DNA from: Hoeflea sp.
Lineage (GTDB): Bacteria; Pseudomonadota; Alphaproteobacteria; Rhizobiales; Rhizobiaceae
Assembly (NCBI GenBank): GCA_019084245.1
Contig: JAHRFE010000004.1
Span: 1-64,000 of the forward strand
Direction of reading: 5' to 3'
DNA length: 64,000 bases
Positions 36,247 to 49,695 of the stretch are shown piece after piece (positions within the stretch are counted from its first letter, which is position 1; every line of letters begins with the position of its first letter). The notes under the pieces are model-generated. The model saw only the letters and a program-made list of their open reading frames with translations. It did no database searches and was not told the DNA's origin. Position numbers and translations under genes: made by a program.

Positions 36247-37758
36247 TCAGTTGACCGACAGCGCGAGGTCGCGCGCTGCCTGCAGCGAAGCTGTGTAATT
36301 GTTAATGAGCGCGTCAACCGAAGCTGCCGTCACATCAAAGATCGGCGCCGGATAGACGCCAAAGAGGATTATCAGCGCGACGAGCGGATAGAGGATCACC
36401 TTCTCGCGGCGCGACAGGTCGAGCATCGCCTTCAGGCTTTCCTTTTCCAGCGCGCCGAAGACGACGCGGCGGTAGAGCCACAGCGCATAGGCCGCCGACA
36501 GGATCACGCCCAATGCGGCAAACGCCGCCACCCAGGTGTTGACCTGAAACACGCCGATCAGCGTCAGGAATTCACCGACGAAGCCCGACGTGCCGGGAAG
36601 CCCGACATTGGCCATGGTCAGGAACATGAACACAACCGCGTATTTCGGCATGTTGTTGACCAGCCCGCCATAGGCCGAGATCTCACGCGTGTGCAGCCGG
36701 TCGTAGACCACTCCGACACAGAGGAACAAGGCTCCCGAGATCAACCCGTGGCTGAGCATCTGGAAGATCGCGCCCTGCACACCCTGCGCGTTGGCGGCGA
36801 AGATCCCCATCGTCACAAAGCCCATATGCGCCACCGACGAATAGGCGATCAGCTTCTTGATGTCTTCCTGCATCAACGCCACCAGCGAGGTGTAGATGAT
36901 CGCGATGACCGACAGCGTGAAGATGAAGGGCGCGAAATCAGCCGATGCCAGCGGGAACATCGGCAGCGAGAAGCGCAGGAATCCGTAGCCGCCGAGCTTC
37001 AACAGAATGCCCGCCAGAATGACCGAGCCTGCAGTCGGCGCTTCCACGTGGGCATCGGGCAGCCAGGTGTGCACCGGCCACATCGGCATCTTCACCGCGA
37101 ACGAGGCGAAGAAGGCGAGCCACAGCCAGGTCTGCATCCCGGCCGGGAAATCATGCGCCAGCAGCAGCCTGATGTCGGTGGTGCCCGCGTCCCAGTACAT
37201 CGCCATGATCGCGAGCAGCATCAGCACGGAGCCAGCGAGCGTGTAGAGAAAGAACTTGAAGCTCGCATAGACCCGGCGCTTGCCGCCCCACACGCCGATG
37301 ATGATGAACATCGGAATGAGGCCCGCCTCGAAGAAGACGTAGAACAGCACGATGTCGAGCGCGCAGAACACGCCGATCATCAAGGTCTCCAGCACCAGGA
37401 AGGCGATCATGTATTCCCGCACGCGCGTCTGGACCGAATTCCAGCTGGCAAGGATGCACAGCGGCATCAGGAAGGTGGTCAGGATCACGAACAGCATCGA
37501 AATGCCGTCGACGCCCATCGCATAGGAGAAGCCCGAACCGGCAAGCGCGATGCTTTCCACCATCTGGAAGCCCGGATCGGAGACATCGAAATTCGCCCAG
37601 ATCAGGAGCGACATGATGAAGGTCGCGGTGGTGCCGAGCAGCGCCACCTGGCGGATGTTGCGCCGCCCGATCTCGGTATCATCCTTGATCGGCAGCAGGA
37701 ACAGCACGCAGATCAGCGGTATGAAGGTGACAACTGACAGAAGTGGCCAATCGGTCAT
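36247..37758 (-). CDS. nuoM: NADH-quinone oxidoreductase subunit M
   Basis: A 503-residue antiporter-like subunit. The key glutamate helix ([17 protein letters not shown]) and the lysine-bearing [20 protein letters not shown] are present, as is the [23 protein letters not shown] motif. The ATG overlaps the nuoL stop by one base, so the longer in-frame start is rejected. Confidence 0.96.
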   Translation of the reverse strand: MTDWPLLSVVTFIPLICVLFLLPIKDDTEIGRRNIRQVALLGTTATFIMSLLIWANFDVSDPGFQMVESIALAGSGFSYAMGVDGISMLFVILTTFLMPLCILASWNSVQTRVREYMIAFLVLETLMIGVFCALDIVLFYVFFEAGLIPMFIIIGVWGGKRRVYASFKFFLYTLAGSVLMLLAIMAMYWDAGTTDIRLLLAHDFPAGMQTWLWLAFFASFAVKMPMWPVHTWLPDAHVEAPTAGSVILAGILLKLGGYGFLRFSLPMFPLASADFAPFIFTLSVIAIIYTSLVALMQEDIKKLIAYSSVAHMGFVTMGIFAANAQGVQGAIFQMLSHGLISGALFLCVGVVYDRLHTREISAYGGLVNNMPKYAVVFMFLTMANVGLPGTSGFVGEFLTLIGVFQVNTWVAAFAALGVILSAAYALWLYRRVVFGALEKESLKAMLDLSRREKVILYPLVALIILFGVYPAPIFDVTAASVDALINNYTASLQAARDLALSVN

Positions 37759-39743
37759 CAGAATGCACTCCCGAGCATCATCCATGTGACAAGCGCTGCA
37801 ATTCCGATCAGCATCACGAAGGCATAGTGGTAAAGATATCCGGTCTGCAGCCGGACAACCCATCCGGTGATGTCCTGGGCGCGCGCGGCAATGCCGTCCG
37901 GCCCGTAGCCATCGATGGTGCGGACGTCACCCTGTTTCCACAGGAACGACCCGAGCCATTTTGCAGGGCGGACGAAGAGGAAGTCGTACAGCTCGTCGAA
38001 ATACCACTTGTTGAGCAGGAACCGGTAGAGGATCTGGTGATCCTCGGCCAGCCTCCTGGGTGTTTCGGGCGAGCGGATGTAGAAGAACCAGGCGGTCGCC
38101 AGGCCGATGAGCATGGCCACGAACGGGCTCAGCTTGACCCACAGCGGCACATGGTGAAATTCCTCGAGGATCTGATTGTCCGCAGCCGTGAACAGTGCGC
38201 CCTTCCAGAATTCGGCATAATCATGGCCGAAGAAGAATTCCTTGAACAGCACGCCGCTGAGCAGCGCGCCAGCGGCCAGGATGAACAGCGGCACCAGCAT
38301 CACCATCGGCGATTCATGCGCGTGGCGCATCACGTCGGCCGACGCCCGCGGCTTGCCGTGGAAGGTCATGAAGATCAGCCGCCAGGAATAGAAGCTCGTG
38401 AACAGCGCCGCGACCACAAGCAGCCCGAAGGCGACGCCGGCTGCGGAATTGTGCGCCACATAGGCCGATTCGATGATGATGTCCTTGGAGAAGAAGCCGG
38501 CCGTGCCGATCAGCGTGCCGGGAATGCCGACACCAGTGAGCGCGACCGTGCCGATGATCATCATCCAGTAGGTCATCGGGATCTTCTTGCGCAGGCCGCC
38601 CATGCGCCGCATGTCCTGCTCGTCCGACACCGCGTGGATCACCGAGCCCGCGCCAAGGAACAAAAGCGCCTTGAAGAAGGCATGGGTGAAGAGATGGAAG
38701 ATCGCGCCGCCATAGGCGCCGATGCCGAGCGCCACAAACATGTAGCCGAGCTGCGAACAGGTCGAATAGGCGATCACCCGCTTGATGTCGTTCTGCACCA
38801 GGCCGACGGTGGCGGCAAAGAAGGCGGTGATCGCGCCGACCCAGGTCACGACAACCAGCGCATCGGGCGCATATTCAAATACCGGCGACATGCGCGCGAC
38901 CAGGAACACGCCTGCGGTCACCATGGTTGCGGCATGGATCAGCGCCGACACAGGCGTCGGGCCTTCCATCGCGTCTGGCAGCCATGTGTGCAGCAGGAAC
39001 TGCGCGGACTTGCCCATGGCGCCCATGAACAACAGCAGGCAGACGCCGGTCAGCGCATGGGCCTTGTCGAGCTGCATGCCGAACAGCGTCAGCACCGCTT
39101 CGCCCGGCTCTGCGCCCTCAGCCGGAAGATAATCCGCCACCCCGGCAAAGATCGCGTCGAATGATGCCGAGCCAAACAGCACGAACAGGCCGAAAATGCC
39201 CAGCAGGAAGCCGAAATCGCCGACCCGGTTGACGATGAAGGCCTTCATCGCCGCGGCATTGGCCGACGGCTTCTTGTACCAGAAGCCGATCAGCAGATAG
39301 GAGGCCACGCCGACGCCTTCCCAGCCGAAGAACATCTGCAGCAGATTGTCCGAGGTCACCAGCATCAGCATGGCGAAGGTGAAGAACGACAGGTAGGCGA
39401 AGAACCGCGGCCGGTGCGGGTCGTGATGCATGTAGCCGATCGAATAGACGTGCACGAGACACGACACGGTATTGACCACGACCAGCATCACTGCCGTCAG
39501 CGTGTCGATCCGCAGCGCCCAGTCGACGCTGAACGAGCCCGAGTCTATCCAGCGCATCACCGGAATGCGCAGCATCTCGCCATCGCCGATGGCAATCGTG
39601 AAGAACGCCACCCAGGACAGCAGCGCCGCGACAATCAGGAACAGAGTGGTGACATATTCCGACGCCTTGGCGCCGATCGCGCGGCCGCCAAAGCCCGCGA
39701 TCAGCGCGCCGATGAGAGGAAGAAAGACGATAGCGTGGTACAT
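37758..39743 (-). CDS. nuoL: NADH-quinone oxidoreductase subunit L
   Basis: A 661-residue subunit, the largest antiporter-like arm component. It includes [49 protein letters not shown] and [19 protein letters not shown], then the long lateral helix region and a final transmembrane helix. It is seven bases downstream of nuoK. Confidence 0.96.
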   Translation of the reverse strand: MYHAIVFLPLIGALIAGFGGRAIGAKASEYVTTLFLIVAALLSWVAFFTIAIGDGEMLRIPVMRWIDSGSFSVDWALRIDTLTAVMLVVVNTVSCLVHVYSIGYMHHDPHRPRFFAYLSFFTFAMLMLVTSDNLLQMFFGWEGVGVASYLLIGFWYKKPSANAAAMKAFIVNRVGDFGFLLGIFGLFVLFGSASFDAIFAGVADYLPAEGAEPGEAVLTLFGMQLDKAHALTGVCLLLFMGAMGKSAQFLLHTWLPDAMEGPTPVSALIHAATMVTAGVFLVARMSPVFEYAPDALVVVTWVGAITAFFAATVGLVQNDIKRVIAYSTCSQLGYMFVALGIGAYGGAIFHLFTHAFFKALLFLGAGSVIHAVSDEQDMRRMGGLRKKIPMTYWMMIIGTVALTGVGIPGTLIGTAGFFSKDIIIESAYVAHNSAAGVAFGLLVVAALFTSFYSWRLIFMTFHGKPRASADVMRHAHESPMVMLVPLFILAAGALLSGVLFKEFFFGHDYAEFWKGALFTAADNQILEEFHHVPLWVKLSPFVAMLIGLATAWFFYIRSPETPRRLAEDHQILYRFLLNKWYFDELYDFLFVRPAKWLGSFLWKQGDVRTIDGYGPDGIAARAQDITGWVVRLQTGYLYHYAFVMLIGIAALVTWMMLGSAF

Positions 39744-39750
39744 GGCTGTC

Positions 39751-40059
39751 TCAGCCCTTCATCATGTTGACGTCTTCCACGGCGATGGAGCCGCGGTTCC
39801 GGTAAAAGACGACGAGAATGGCGAGCCCGATTGCCGCTTCAGCCGCGGCGACCGTCAGGATCAGCAGGGCAAAGACCTGGCCGACAATGTCATTCAGGTG
39901 CATCGAGAAGGCCACCATGTTCAGATTGACGGCAAGAAGAATGAGCTCGATCGACATCAGGATGACGATCACGTTCTTGCGGTTCAGGAAGATCCCGAAA
40001 ATGCCGAGCGTGAACAGGATCGCGCTGACTGTCAGGTAATGGGAGAGTCCGATTTCCAT
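39751..40059 (-). CDS. nuoK: NADH-quinone oxidoreductase subunit K
   Basis: A 102-residue, three-helix membrane subunit. The two conserved membrane glutamates are seen in [16 protein letters not shown] and [15 protein letters not shown]. Normal length. Confidence 0.95.
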   Translation of the reverse strand: MEIGLSHYLTVSAILFTLGIFGIFLNRKNVIVILMSIELILLAVNLNMVAFSMHLNDIVGQVFALLILTVAAAEAAIGLAILVVFYRNRGSIAVEDVNMMKG

Positions 40060-40085
40060 TCGCTTTTTCCTTCACATCCCTGCGT

Positions 40086-40700
40086 TCAGATGCCCTGACC
40101 CGGCTTGACCTTGACCACCTCGATGGCGGTCTCCGGCGTCCGGGCGACCTGACGGGAGATGTCTTGCCGCTTGATATTTTCACGATGCCTGAGCGTCAGC
40201 ACGATGGCCCCGATCATGGCCACCAGGAGCACGAGCCCGGCGATCTGGAAGTAGAAGATGAAGTCGGTATAGAGCACGTCGCCGAGAGCTTCGGTGTTGG
40301 TCCGCTCGCTGGGTGCCGGGATCGGGCTTGCACCACTGCCGGCCGCCGCCGGATAGAACGCATTGCCGCCCACGACGACGATCAGTTCGACAGCCAGGAT
40401 GATGCCCACAAGCGCCCCCATCGGCGCATAGTCGAGCGCCCCGGACTTCATCTCGGCGAAGTCCACATCCAGCATCATGACCACGAACAGGAACAGCACC
40501 GCGACCGCGCCGATATAGACGACCAGCAGGATCATCGCCAGGAATTCAGCGCCGGTGAGCAGGAACAACCCTGCCGCGTTGAAGAAGGTGAGGATCAGGA
40601 ACAAAACGGAATGCACCGGATTGCGCGCCGCGATCACCATGAACGCGGATGCCACTGCCACAAAGGCAAACAAATAGAAAAACAGAGCCTGCAGACCCAT
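40086..40700 (-). CDS. nuoJ: NADH-quinone oxidoreductase subunit J
   Basis: A 204-residue, five-helix subunit beginning ALFFYLFAFVAVASAFMVI. It contains the pi-bulge helix region LLVVYIGAVAVLFLFVVMML that couples quinone reduction to proton pumping. A 144-base gap separates it from nuoI upstream, the longest gap within the main nuo run. Confidence 0.94.
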   Translation of the reverse strand: MGLQALFFYLFAFVAVASAFMVIAARNPVHSVLFLILTFFNAAGLFLLTGAEFLAMILLVVYIGAVAVLFLFVVMMLDVDFAEMKSGALDYAPMGALVGIILAVELIVVVGGNAFYPAAAGSGASPIPAPSERTNTEALGDVLYTDFIFYFQIAGLVLLVAMIGAIVLTLRHRENIKRQDISRQVARTPETAIEVVKVKPGQGI

Positions 40701-40844
40701 GATCGGCGCCTTTTCGTCTTTCCCCCGAGCATCAGGAACCCCGTGTTCCTGTCCCGATTGAGGTGAGGATCCGGCTCAAGCCGTCCCCTGCCCCCGCGTC
40801 TGGTTTGAAAACGCCGCGCTGAAGTCGCGCGCCGTTCCGGTGTC

Positions 40845-41330
40845 TTACCTGTAGGGCGAATCGACCGCGATATTGCGGGCGAGTTCCCGTTCCCAGCGGT
40901 CGCCATTGGCGAGCAGCCGGTCCTTGTCGTAGTAGAGTTCCTCGCGCGTCTCCGTCGCGAATTCGAAGTTCGGTCCCTCGACGATGGCATCGACCGGACA
41001 GGCTTCCTGGCAGAAGCCGCAATAGATGCATTTGACCATGTCGATGTCGTAGCGCACGGTGCGGCGGGTGCCGTCGTTGCGGCGCGGGCCGGCTTCGATG
41101 GTGATCGCCTGCGCCGGGCAGATGGCCTCGCACAGCTTGCAGGCGATGCAGCGTTCTTCGCCGTTCGGATAGCGCCTGAGCGCATGTTCGCCGCGGAAGC
41201 GCGGGCTCACCGGTCCCTTCTCGAAGGGATAGTTCAGCGTCGCCTTCGGCGCGAAGAAATAGCGCATCGACATGAAGAAGGCGCTGACGAATTCCTTCAG
41301 GAACAGCGATTTTGCGGCTTGAGCTAACAT
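40845..41330 (-). CDS. nuoI: NADH-quinone oxidoreductase subunit I
   Basis: A 161-residue peripheral subunit carrying two 4Fe-4S clusters (N6a, N6b), with ligands in [12 protein letters not shown] and [12 protein letters not shown]. Electrons pass through it toward NuoB. Normal length and start. Confidence 0.96.
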   Translation of the reverse strand: MLAQAAKSLFLKEFVSAFFMSMRYFFAPKATLNYPFEKGPVSPRFRGEHALRRYPNGEERCIACKLCEAICPAQAITIEAGPRRNDGTRRTVRYDIDMVKCIYCGFCQEACPVDAIVEGPNFEFATETREELYYDKDRLLANGDRWERELARNIAVDSPYR

Positions 41331-41388
41331 GGTCAGACTCCGCTCTTGCTTGGCTGGATCAGCCGTATGGTGAAATGAGTGGCAAGGG

Positions 41389-42435
41389 TCACGGCGCCGT
41401 CCCCGTCAATTTGAGCACAAAGGCGACGATGACCAGCATGCCGAGCGAGATCGGCAGGAAGACTTTCCAGCCCAGGCGCATCAGCTGGTCATAGCGGTAG
41501 CGCGGCACGAAGGCCTTGACCATGGAGAACATGAAGAACACCAGGCAGACCTTGAGCACGAACCAGATGATGCCCGGAACCCAGTTGAGGAACCACACGT
41601 CCAGCGGCGGCAGCCATCCGCCCAGAAACAGGATCGTGGTCAGCGCGCACATCAGCACGATGGCCGCATACTCGCCCAGCATGAACATCATGTAGGGCGT
41701 CGAGCCATACTCGACCATGAAGCCTGCGACCAGTTCCGATTCCGCCTCGGGCAGATCGAAGGGCGGGCGGTTGGTCTCGGCCAGCGCCGAGATGAAGAAG
41801 ATGACGAACAGCGGGAACAGCGCAAACCAGTGCCAGTCCAAGAGCGAGTTCGGCAGGCCGACGCGCGTGCCCACGCCATTGGCCTGCGCCATGACGATGT
41901 CGGTTAGGTTGAGCGAGCCGACGCAAAGCAGGACAGCGACGATGACGAAGCCGATCGAGACTTCGTAGGACACCATCTGCGCAGCCGAGCGAAGCGCGCC
42001 CAGGAACGGATATTTCGAGTTCGAAGCCCAGCCACCCATGATGATGCCGTAGACTTCCAGCGAGGTGATCGCAAAGACGAACAGGATGCCGACATTGATG
42101 TCGGCAATCACCCACCCGGCATTGACCGGAATGACGGCCCAGGTCGCAAGCGCAAGCGTCACCGCCAGCAGCGGCGCCAGCAGGAACACGCCCTTGTTGG
42201 CGCCCGAGGGAATCACCGGTTCCTTGAACACGAACTTGAGCAAGTCGGCGAAGGACTGGAACAGGCCCCAGGGTCCGACGACGTTCGGGCCGCGGCGAAG
42301 CTGAACGGCAGCCCAGATCTTGCGGTCGGCGTAAAGAATATAGGCCACAAAGATCAGCAGCGAAACGAGCAGCAACAGCGACTGCCCCAGCATGATGGCC
42401 CCGGGCCAGACATAAGTTGAGATGAAACCGTCCAT
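41389..42435 (-). CDS. nuoH: NADH-quinone oxidoreductase subunit H
   Basis: A 348-residue membrane subunit forming the quinone-binding entry: [35 protein letters not shown], and [25 protein letters not shown] with the conserved acidic loop. The ATG at 42435 ([12 protein letters not shown]) is the family start; extension to 42495 would run into nuoG. Confidence 0.95.
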   Translation of the reverse strand: MDGFISTYVWPGAIMLGQSLLLLVSLLIFVAYILYADRKIWAAVQLRRGPNVVGPWGLFQSFADLLKFVFKEPVIPSGANKGVFLLAPLLAVTLALATWAVIPVNAGWVIADINVGILFVFAITSLEVYGIIMGGWASNSKYPFLGALRSAAQMVSYEVSIGFVIVAVLLCVGSLNLTDIVMAQANGVGTRVGLPNSLLDWHWFALFPLFVIFFISALAETNRPPFDLPEAESELVAGFMVEYGSTPYMMFMLGEYAAIVLMCALTTILFLGGWLPPLDVWFLNWVPGIIWFVLKVCLVFFMFSMVKAFVPRYRYDQLMRLGWKVFLPISLGMLVIVAFVLKLTGTAP

Positions 42436-42449
42436 GATGTTTCCCGCCC

Positions 42450-44531
42450 CTATTCCGCCGCCACGGCCTTGGCGGTCTTCGCCAGAGCCGAGCATTCAGC
42501 CATCACCGCAGAAGCGCGTGCGATCGGGTTGGTCAAATAGAAGTCTTTGACCGGTGACGCAAACGCCGATTTGGTCATCTTGCCCGCTTTCTTCGCAATC
42601 TCGGCAATTACGCCTGCATCAGCGGTGGAAATCATGTCGATTTCGGCAAGATGCGGATACTCGGCGTAAAGCGCTGCGCGCAAAGCCGTGAGCGAATCAA
42701 ACGGAAGCTTCTTGCCCAGCACGTCCGACAGCGCCCTGAGCACCGCCCAGTCTTCCCTGGCTTCGCCCGGGGCGAAGGCAGCGCGATAGGCCAGTTGCAC
42801 CCGGCCTTCGGTGTTGACATAGGTGCCGGATTTCTCGGTGTAGGTGGCGGCGGGCAGGATCACGTCGGCATGATGGGCGCCATTGTCGCCGTGAGTGCCG
42901 ATATAGACGGTGAAGCCCGCTGTCTTCTTGGCGAAATTCAGCTCATCGGCGCCCAGAAGAAAGAGAACATCCGTGCCGGTCAGCATTTCGGCCGCGTTGA
43001 GGCCGCCCACGCCCGGCACCAGGCCGAGATCGAGACCGCCGACGCGCGCAGCCGCCGTGTGCAGCACTGCAAAACCGTTCCAGTCGCCGCTGACGGCGCC
43101 AACCGCGCCTGCGAGCTTTGCGGCATTGGCGAGGATGCTCGCGCCATCGCCGCGCGTGAGCGCACCCTGGCCGATGATGATCATCGGCTTCTTGGCGCGC
43201 TTGAGCTTGGCTGAAAACTTGTTGGATCCGTCGACCAGCGCCATCAGCGTCTCGGGACCGGCGCCAAGATACTCATGGGCGTAACGCAGGTCCGCCTGCT
43301 CGCCGATCAGCCCGATCGGCAGATCGCCCATGCGCCAGCGCTTGCGCAGCCGGGCGTTGAGGATGGCGGCCTCGCGGCGCGGATTGGACCCGATGATCAG
43401 GATCGCGTCGGCGTCTTCGATGCCTTCGATGGTCGGATTGAAAATGTAGCTGGCGCGTCCCAGCGCCGGATCGAGCGCTGCGCCATCCTGGCGGCAATCG
43501 ATATTGACGGACCCGAGCGACGCCATCAGCGTCTTGAGCGCGTACATTTCCTCGACCGCCGCGAGATCGCCGGCAATCGCGCCGATGCGCTCGGGCTTGG
43601 CAGCGGAGACGGCAGTGGCGATGGCGGCGAAGGCATCGCCCCAGGAGGCCGCTTCCAGCCGCCCGTTGCGCCGGACGTAAGGCCGATCAAGGCGCTGGGT
43701 GCGCAACCCGTCCCAGATGAAGCGGGTCTTGTCGGAAATCCACTCCTCGTTGATCTGCTCGTTGACGCGCGGCATCACCCGCATCACTTCGCGTCCGCGC
43801 GTATCGACCCGGATCGCCGAACCGACGGCATCCATCACGTCGATCGATTCGGTCTTGTTCAGCTCCCACGGCCGCGCCTGGAAGGCGTAGGGCCGCGACG
43901 TCAGCGCGCCGACCGGGCAGAGGTCGATGACATTGCCCTGCAGTTCCGAGCTCATGGCGTGTTCGAGATAGGTGGTGATTTCGGCATCCTCGCCGCGGCC
44001 GATCAGGCCGAGTTCGGAAATGCCCGCGATTTCCGTGGTGAAGCGAACGCACCGCGTGCAGTGAATGCAGCGGTTCATGATCGTCTTGACCAGCGGCCCG
44101 ATATATTTGTCCTCGACGGCGCGCTTGTTCTCGGCGTAGCGGGAATTGTCCATGCCGAAGGCCATGGCCTGGTCCTGCAGGTCGCATTCTCCGCCCTGGT
44201 CGCAGATCGGGCAATCGAGCGGATGGTTGATGAGCAGGAACTCCATCACCCCTTCGCGCGCCTTCTTGACCATCGGCGTGTTGGTGAACACTTCCGGCGG
44301 CTCGCCATTCGGGCCGGGCCGCATGTCGCGCACGCCCATGGCGCAGGAGGCTGCGGGCTTGGGCGGTCCGCCCTTCACCTCGACCAGGCACATCCGGCAA
44401 TTGCCGGCAATCGACAGCCGTTCGTGAAAACAGAACCGCGGCACTTCCGCGCCGGCCTCCTCGCACGCCTGCAACAGCGTGTAGTGATCCGGCACTTCGA
44501 TCTCGTTTCCATCAACCTTGATCTTGGCCAT
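42450..44531 (-). CDS. nuoG: NADH-quinone oxidoreductase subunit G
   Basis: A 693-residue Fe-S subunit of the NADH arm. The N-terminal 2Fe-2S domain uses [15 protein letters not shown]...[10 protein letters not shown]. The His-liganded cluster is [18 protein letters not shown] and the 4Fe-4S region [10 protein letters not shown], followed by a degenerate molybdopterin-oxidoreductase fold. Length is normal for alphaproteobacteria. Confidence 0.96.
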   Translation of the reverse strand: MAKIKVDGNEIEVPDHYTLLQACEEAGAEVPRFCFHERLSIAGNCRMCLVEVKGGPPKPAASCAMGVRDMRPGPNGEPPEVFTNTPMVKKAREGVMEFLLINHPLDCPICDQGGECDLQDQAMAFGMDNSRYAENKRAVEDKYIGPLVKTIMNRCIHCTRCVRFTTEIAGISELGLIGRGEDAEITTYLEHAMSSELQGNVIDLCPVGALTSRPYAFQARPWELNKTESIDVMDAVGSAIRVDTRGREVMRVMPRVNEQINEEWISDKTRFIWDGLRTQRLDRPYVRRNGRLEAASWGDAFAAIATAVSAAKPERIGAIAGDLAAVEEMYALKTLMASLGSVNIDCRQDGAALDPALGRASYIFNPTIEGIEDADAILIIGSNPRREAAILNARLRKRWRMGDLPIGLIGEQADLRYAHEYLGAGPETLMALVDGSNKFSAKLKRAKKPMIIIGQGALTRGDGASILANAAKLAGAVGAVSGDWNGFAVLHTAAARVGGLDLGLVPGVGGLNAAEMLTGTDVLFLLGADELNFAKKTAGFTVYIGTHGDNGAHHADVILPAATYTEKSGTYVNTEGRVQLAYRAAFAPGEAREDWAVLRALSDVLGKKLPFDSLTALRAALYAEYPHLAEIDMISTADAGVIAEIAKKAGKMTKSAFASPVKDFYLTNPIARASAVMAECSALAKTAKAVAAE

Positions 44532-44638
44532 GCAAGCAGTCCTACCTTTGCGAACGGTCTTAACGACCGCGTACCATCCCGTGTCGGGACATGAAAGTGT
44601 CGAGCCGGGCGGCGGTCTGGCCGCCCGGCATTGATTGG

Positions 44639-45499
44639 CTAAGCGCCAGCCGCGCCGCTCTTTGCCAGCTCACCGGCCTGGGCAATCCACTCGTCGCGAT
44701 CAATCCTGCCGGTGAACTGCAGGTAATCATCGACCCAGGCAACTTCTTCCGGCTGCCAGGCGGCGATCTGCGCAAATGTCCAGACGCCGAGGCCGTTAAG
44801 CACCTGCTCGAGCTTGGGTCCCACGCCGGAAATCAGCTTGAGATCGTCCGGCGTCGCCGGCTTTTCGATCTCCGCCGGGCGGCGATAATCTTCAGGCTCC
44901 AGCGCCTTGGCAGCCGCGGTCTTGGCTGGTCGTGATGCCGAAGCCGGCTCGCTGGCCACCGCCGCGGCGATTTCCGCGTCCGATTTCAGCTTCTCGACGA
45001 CGGCCACCGCCCCATCCTTGACAGGTGAAGCTGACTTCGCCGGCTTGCCGGCGGCCTTGCCTGCCGGCGCCGCCTTTGCCTTGGCCGGACTGGCCTGCTT
45101 GGATTCGGCCTCTGCCGGGGAAACCGCGGGTGCGGTCTTCAACGCAACAACATCAGCGGACCTGGCTTCTTCGAGCGGCTGCGCCTCGGCAACCGCTGCC
45201 TCGTCCTCTGCCGGGGGCAGATCCTCGGCCAGCACCGGAACCATCCAGCTCAGATCCGGATGCGCGCCCAACAAAGCTCTCTGGTTTTGCATGGCGCCCT
45301 GCATCGCGCCCATCATCAGTCCGGTCATCTGACCGGCAATGCCGAAACCGACGGCTGTTGCCGCCGCCGCCGCGCCCAACGGATAGACCATCAGCGGCGA
45401 GACTTGCAGATCTGCCGATTTGGTCCAGTCGGTCATGGCGGTCATCGATTTCATCATCTCGTTCGTAGTCATGTCTGCGGGAAAAGAAAACATCGACAT
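44639..45499 (-). CDS. nuo-operon protein with hydrophobic N-terminus and C-terminal helix-hairpin-helix module
   Basis: A 286-residue protein inserted between nuoF and nuoG. Residues about 34-68 are hydrophobic and Ala/Gly/Met-rich. Residues about 90-210 are a low-complexity Ala/Lys/Glu/Pro linker. The last 70 residues (DDLKLISGVGPKLEQVLNGL...AAWQPEEVAWVDDYL) are a helix-hairpin-helix module closely similar to the tail of NuoE in this operon. It is not a core complex I subunit; an accessory or assembly role is inferred. The start at 45499 has GAAGGAGAG upstream. Confidence 0.75.
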   Translation of the reverse strand: MSMFSFPADMTTNEMMKSMTAMTDWTKSADLQVSPLMVYPLGAAAAATAVGFGIAGQMTGLMMGAMQGAMQNQRALLGAHPDLSWMVPVLAEDLPPAEDEAAVAEAQPLEEARSADVVALKTAPAVSPAEAESKQASPAKAKAAPAGKAAGKPAKSASPVKDGAVAVVEKLKSDAEIAAAVASEPASASRPAKTAAAKALEPEDYRRPAEIEKPATPDDLKLISGVGPKLEQVLNGLGVWTFAQIAAWQPEEVAWVDDYLQFTGRIDRDEWIAQAGELAKSGAAGA

Positions 45500-45577
45500 C
45501 AGTCTCTCCTTCGTCGTCTGTTGGTTCTCGTCCCCTGTGACGTTTCCTGTCTTGCCGGGCCCGACTTCGCGGGTCTC

Positions 45578-46885
<1,308 letters not shown>

Positions 46886-46890
46886 GGTCG

Positions 46891-47124
46891 TCACTCCGCG
46901 GGTTCGCCAATGATATCAAGGCGTCGCTCGATTTTGGTCAACCGGCTCTCGATCGCGCTGGTGCGCGAAAAAATACTGTTAATTTCACCCTGCATGGCAT
47001 GCATATGTAAGCGAACCCCAATCAGCTCTTCACGAATGTCACGCTGGCTGTCCTCGATTTTTGAAAGGCGATCCTGGATCCCCTTCAAAACCTCGTAGAT
47101 CAGTTCATTGGTGACGTCGGCCAT
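46891..47124 (-). CDS. Small coiled-coil protein between nuoE and nuoF, 77 aa
   Basis: A strongly heptad-patterned helix ([19 protein letters not shown], then [23 protein letters not shown]) suggests a coiled-coil oligomer. It lacks a known domain. Its base composition is slightly lower in GC than the adjacent nuo genes. Start 47124 follows the nuoE stop by nine bases and its end precedes nuoF by a few bases, so it is cotranscribed. Similar short coiled-coil proteins occur as mobile-looking insertions in rhizobial operons; the function is unknown. Confidence 0.7.
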   Translation of the reverse strand: MADVTNELIYEVLKGIQDRLSKIEDSQRDIREELIGVRLHMHAMQGEINSIFSRTSAIESRLTKIERRLDIIGEPAE

Positions 47125-47133
47125 CTGTCTTCC

Positions 47134-48393
47134 TCACCGCGGCTTCTTGCCGAAGACCCTGATGTACTCGGCCTCGCCGCCCTTGGCCAGCGCCTCGGCC
47201 TGCCTGACCCAGTCTTCGCGCTCGATGCGACCCTTGAATTTGAGATAGCCGTCAACCCAGTCGCGCTCGGCCTTCTGCCACGCGGCAACCTGCGCGTAGG
47301 TGTAGATCCCGAGCGAATTGAGGATGCCTTCGATCTTCGGTCCGACGCCCGAAATCATCTTCAGATCGTCCGGCGCGTCCGGCCTGGCGATGCCGGCCGG
47401 ACGGTCACGGTCATCAAGCTTTGGCGCCACTGCGGCTGCTCCGGCGCGGCCCTCAGTGGGCACGTCGCTTTCCACGGCCTGTTTGTTTTCGGTTTCCGGC
47501 TTTGTGGGATCGGATCCTTGTTTGGCAGATTTCTTGCTCGAGCCGACGCGGGCCTTCGAGCTGGACTTGTCCGATGACGGCAGCTCATGCGACGCGTCCA
47601 GCGCCGGCTTTTCGGCAATCTCGTCCGCGGTCTTCGACCGGGCTTCCACATTGGCTTTCGCCTTGTCCGGAGACTGGGTTTCGGTTTCCGTCGTTGGCCT
47701 TTCCGGACGTCCGGCCTTGGTCGCCGCCGGTGACCTGGACTTGCCGCCCGCGCCTTTCGCCGCGCCGTCAATGACCGGCTTGATTTCCTTCGTGAGGCTC
47801 GTCAGCCCACCAGCCGGCGCCGAATTGATCCGGTCGATCTGCGTTCCGGGTGTGATGTCTCCAGGCCGGCCGGCCTCGAACCGTTCGATGATGTAGGCCA
47901 GCCGTTCAGGCGAGAGGTCCTCGTAGGAATCCTTGAAGATCATCACCATCGGCGCGTTGACGCAGGCGCCCTGGCACTCGACCTCTTCCCAGGACAGGGT
48001 TCCGCTCGCGTTGAGGTGGAACGGCTCCGGGTGGATCTTGGCCCGGCATACATCCATCAGCGCTTCCGAGCCGCGCAGCATGCACGGCGTGGTGCCGCAG
48101 ACCTGGACATGGGCGCGGCTGCCAACCGGCTTCAACTGGAACTGGGTGTAGAAGGTCGCCACTTCCAGCGCGCGGATATAGGGCATTCCAAGCATGTCGG
48201 CGACCGTCTCGATGGCGCGCTTGGTCACCCAGCCGTCCTGCTCCTGCGCCAGCATCAGCAGCGGGATCACCGCCGACTGCGCCCGCTCCTTGGGATATTT
48301 CTTGATCCACACCTTCGCCTGGGCGGCGAAATCGCGGTTGAAGGCGAATTCCGCGGGCTGGACTGTGTCTTCGGCAAGTCGACGAACGGACAT
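47134..48393 (-). CDS. nuoE: NADH-quinone oxidoreductase subunit E with long C-terminal extension
   Basis: A 419-residue protein, against about 170-220 for the core subunit. Residues 1-180 are the thioredoxin-like 2Fe-2S domain with ligands Cys99, Cys104 (CGTTPC), Cys140 and Cys144 (CQGAC). Residues about 190-350 are a Lys/Ser/Thr/Glu-rich disordered linker. Residues about 353-419 form a helix-hairpin-helix module (DDLKMISGVGPKIEGILNSLG...) like that of the protein at 44639. Such tails are typical of Hyphomicrobiales NuoE. The start at 48393 is the family start. Confidence 0.93.
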   Translation of the reverse strand: MSVRRLAEDTVQPAEFAFNRDFAAQAKVWIKKYPKERAQSAVIPLLMLAQEQDGWVTKRAIETVADMLGMPYIRALEVATFYTQFQLKPVGSRAHVQVCGTTPCMLRGSEALMDVCRAKIHPEPFHLNASGTLSWEEVECQGACVNAPMVMIFKDSYEDLSPERLAYIIERFEAGRPGDITPGTQIDRINSAPAGGLTSLTKEIKPVIDGAAKGAGGKSRSPAATKAGRPERPTTETETQSPDKAKANVEARSKTADEIAEKPALDASHELPSSDKSSSKARVGSSKKSAKQGSDPTKPETENKQAVESDVPTEGRAGAAAVAPKLDDRDRPAGIARPDAPDDLKMISGVGPKIEGILNSLGIYTYAQVAAWQKAERDWVDGYLKFKGRIEREDWVRQAEALAKGGEAEYIRVFGKKPR

Positions 48394-48493
48394 GATGAGC
48401 TCTTTGTCTTTCTTCCGGCCTATTTGCTGTCGCCGCGGGGCGACATGATCTTGGTAGCAACGCCACGGCACATGGCGGTCATTGAAGCCTGCG

Positions 48494-49684
48494 TCACCGG
48501 TCGACCTCCCCGAACACGATATCGAGCGAGCCCAGAACAGCCGAGACATCGGCCAGCTGGTGTCCGCGGCAGATGAAGTCCATCGCCTGCAGATGCGCGT
48601 AGCCTGGCGCGCGGATCTTGCAGCGATAGGGCTTGTTGGAGCCGTCCGACACCAGATAGACGCCGAACTCGCCCTTGGGCGCCTCGACGGCGGCGTAAAC
48701 CGCGCCTTCAGGCACCCGGTAGCCTTCGGTGTAGAGCTTGAAATGGTGGATCAGCGCTTCCATCGACCGCTTCATCTCGCCGCGCTTGGGCGGCACGATC
48801 TTGCCGTCTGTGGACGAGACCGGCCCGGATTTTTCCTTGCCGAGCAGCTGCTCGACGCACTGCCTCATGATCTTCACCGATTCGCGCATTTCCTGCATGC
48901 GGATCAGGTAGCGGTCATAGCAGTCGCCGTTCTTGCCGATCGGAATGTCGAAATCGAGTTCCGAGTAGCATTCATAGGGCTGCGACCGGCGCAGATCCCA
49001 GGCAGCGCCCGAGCCGCGCACCATGACGCCGGAAAAACCCCAGGCCCAGGCGTCATCGAGCTCCACAACCGCAATATCGACATTGCGCTGCTTGAAGATG
49101 CGGCTGTCAGTCAGCAGCCCTTCGATGTCATCGCAGGTCTTGAGGAACGGATCGCACCACTTGCCGATATCCTCGACCAGTTCATGCGGCAGGTCCTGGT
49201 GAACGCCGCCGGGGCGGAAATAGGCCGCATGCAGGCGCGCGCCGCAGGCGCGTTCATAAAACACCATCAACTTTTCGCGCTCTTCAAAACCCCACAGCGG
49301 CGGGGTCAGCGCGCCAACATCGAGCGCCTGCGTGGTGACGTTGAGAAGGTGCGACAGGATGCGGCCGATTTCCGAATAGAGAACCCGGATCAGCTGGGCG
49401 CGCTTTGGAACGCTCACTCCGGCGAGCTTTTCAACTGCCAGCGCAAACGCATGTTCCTGGTTCATCGGCGCGACATAGTCGAGCCGGTCGAAATAGGGAA
49501 TCGCCTGCAGATAGGTCTTGGCCTCGATCAGCTTCTCGGTGCCGCGGTGCAAAAGCCCGATATGCGGGTCGACGCGCTCGACGATCTCACCGTCGAGTTC
49601 CAGCACCAGCCGCAGCACGCCGTGCGCCGCCGGATGCTGTGGGCCGAAATTGATGTTGAAGTTGCGGACGTTGTGTTCGTTCAT
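48494..49684 (-). CDS. nuoD: NADH-quinone oxidoreductase subunit D
   Basis: A 396-residue subunit of the quinone-reduction site: [22 protein letters not shown] with the quinone His, [21 protein letters not shown], and DIVFGEVDR at the end. The start at 49684 gives the family N terminus MNEHNVRNF. Confidence 0.96.
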   Translation of the reverse strand: MNEHNVRNFNINFGPQHPAAHGVLRLVLELDGEIVERVDPHIGLLHRGTEKLIEAKTYLQAIPYFDRLDYVAPMNQEHAFALAVEKLAGVSVPKRAQLIRVLYSEIGRILSHLLNVTTQALDVGALTPPLWGFEEREKLMVFYERACGARLHAAYFRPGGVHQDLPHELVEDIGKWCDPFLKTCDDIEGLLTDSRIFKQRNVDIAVVELDDAWAWGFSGVMVRGSGAAWDLRRSQPYECYSELDFDIPIGKNGDCYDRYLIRMQEMRESVKIMRQCVEQLLGKEKSGPVSSTDGKIVPPKRGEMKRSMEALIHHFKLYTEGYRVPEGAVYAAVEAPKGEFGVYLVSDGSNKPYRCKIRAPGYAHLQAMDFICRGHQLADVSAVLGSLDIVFGEVDR

Positions 49685-49695
49685 GGTTCCCGTCC

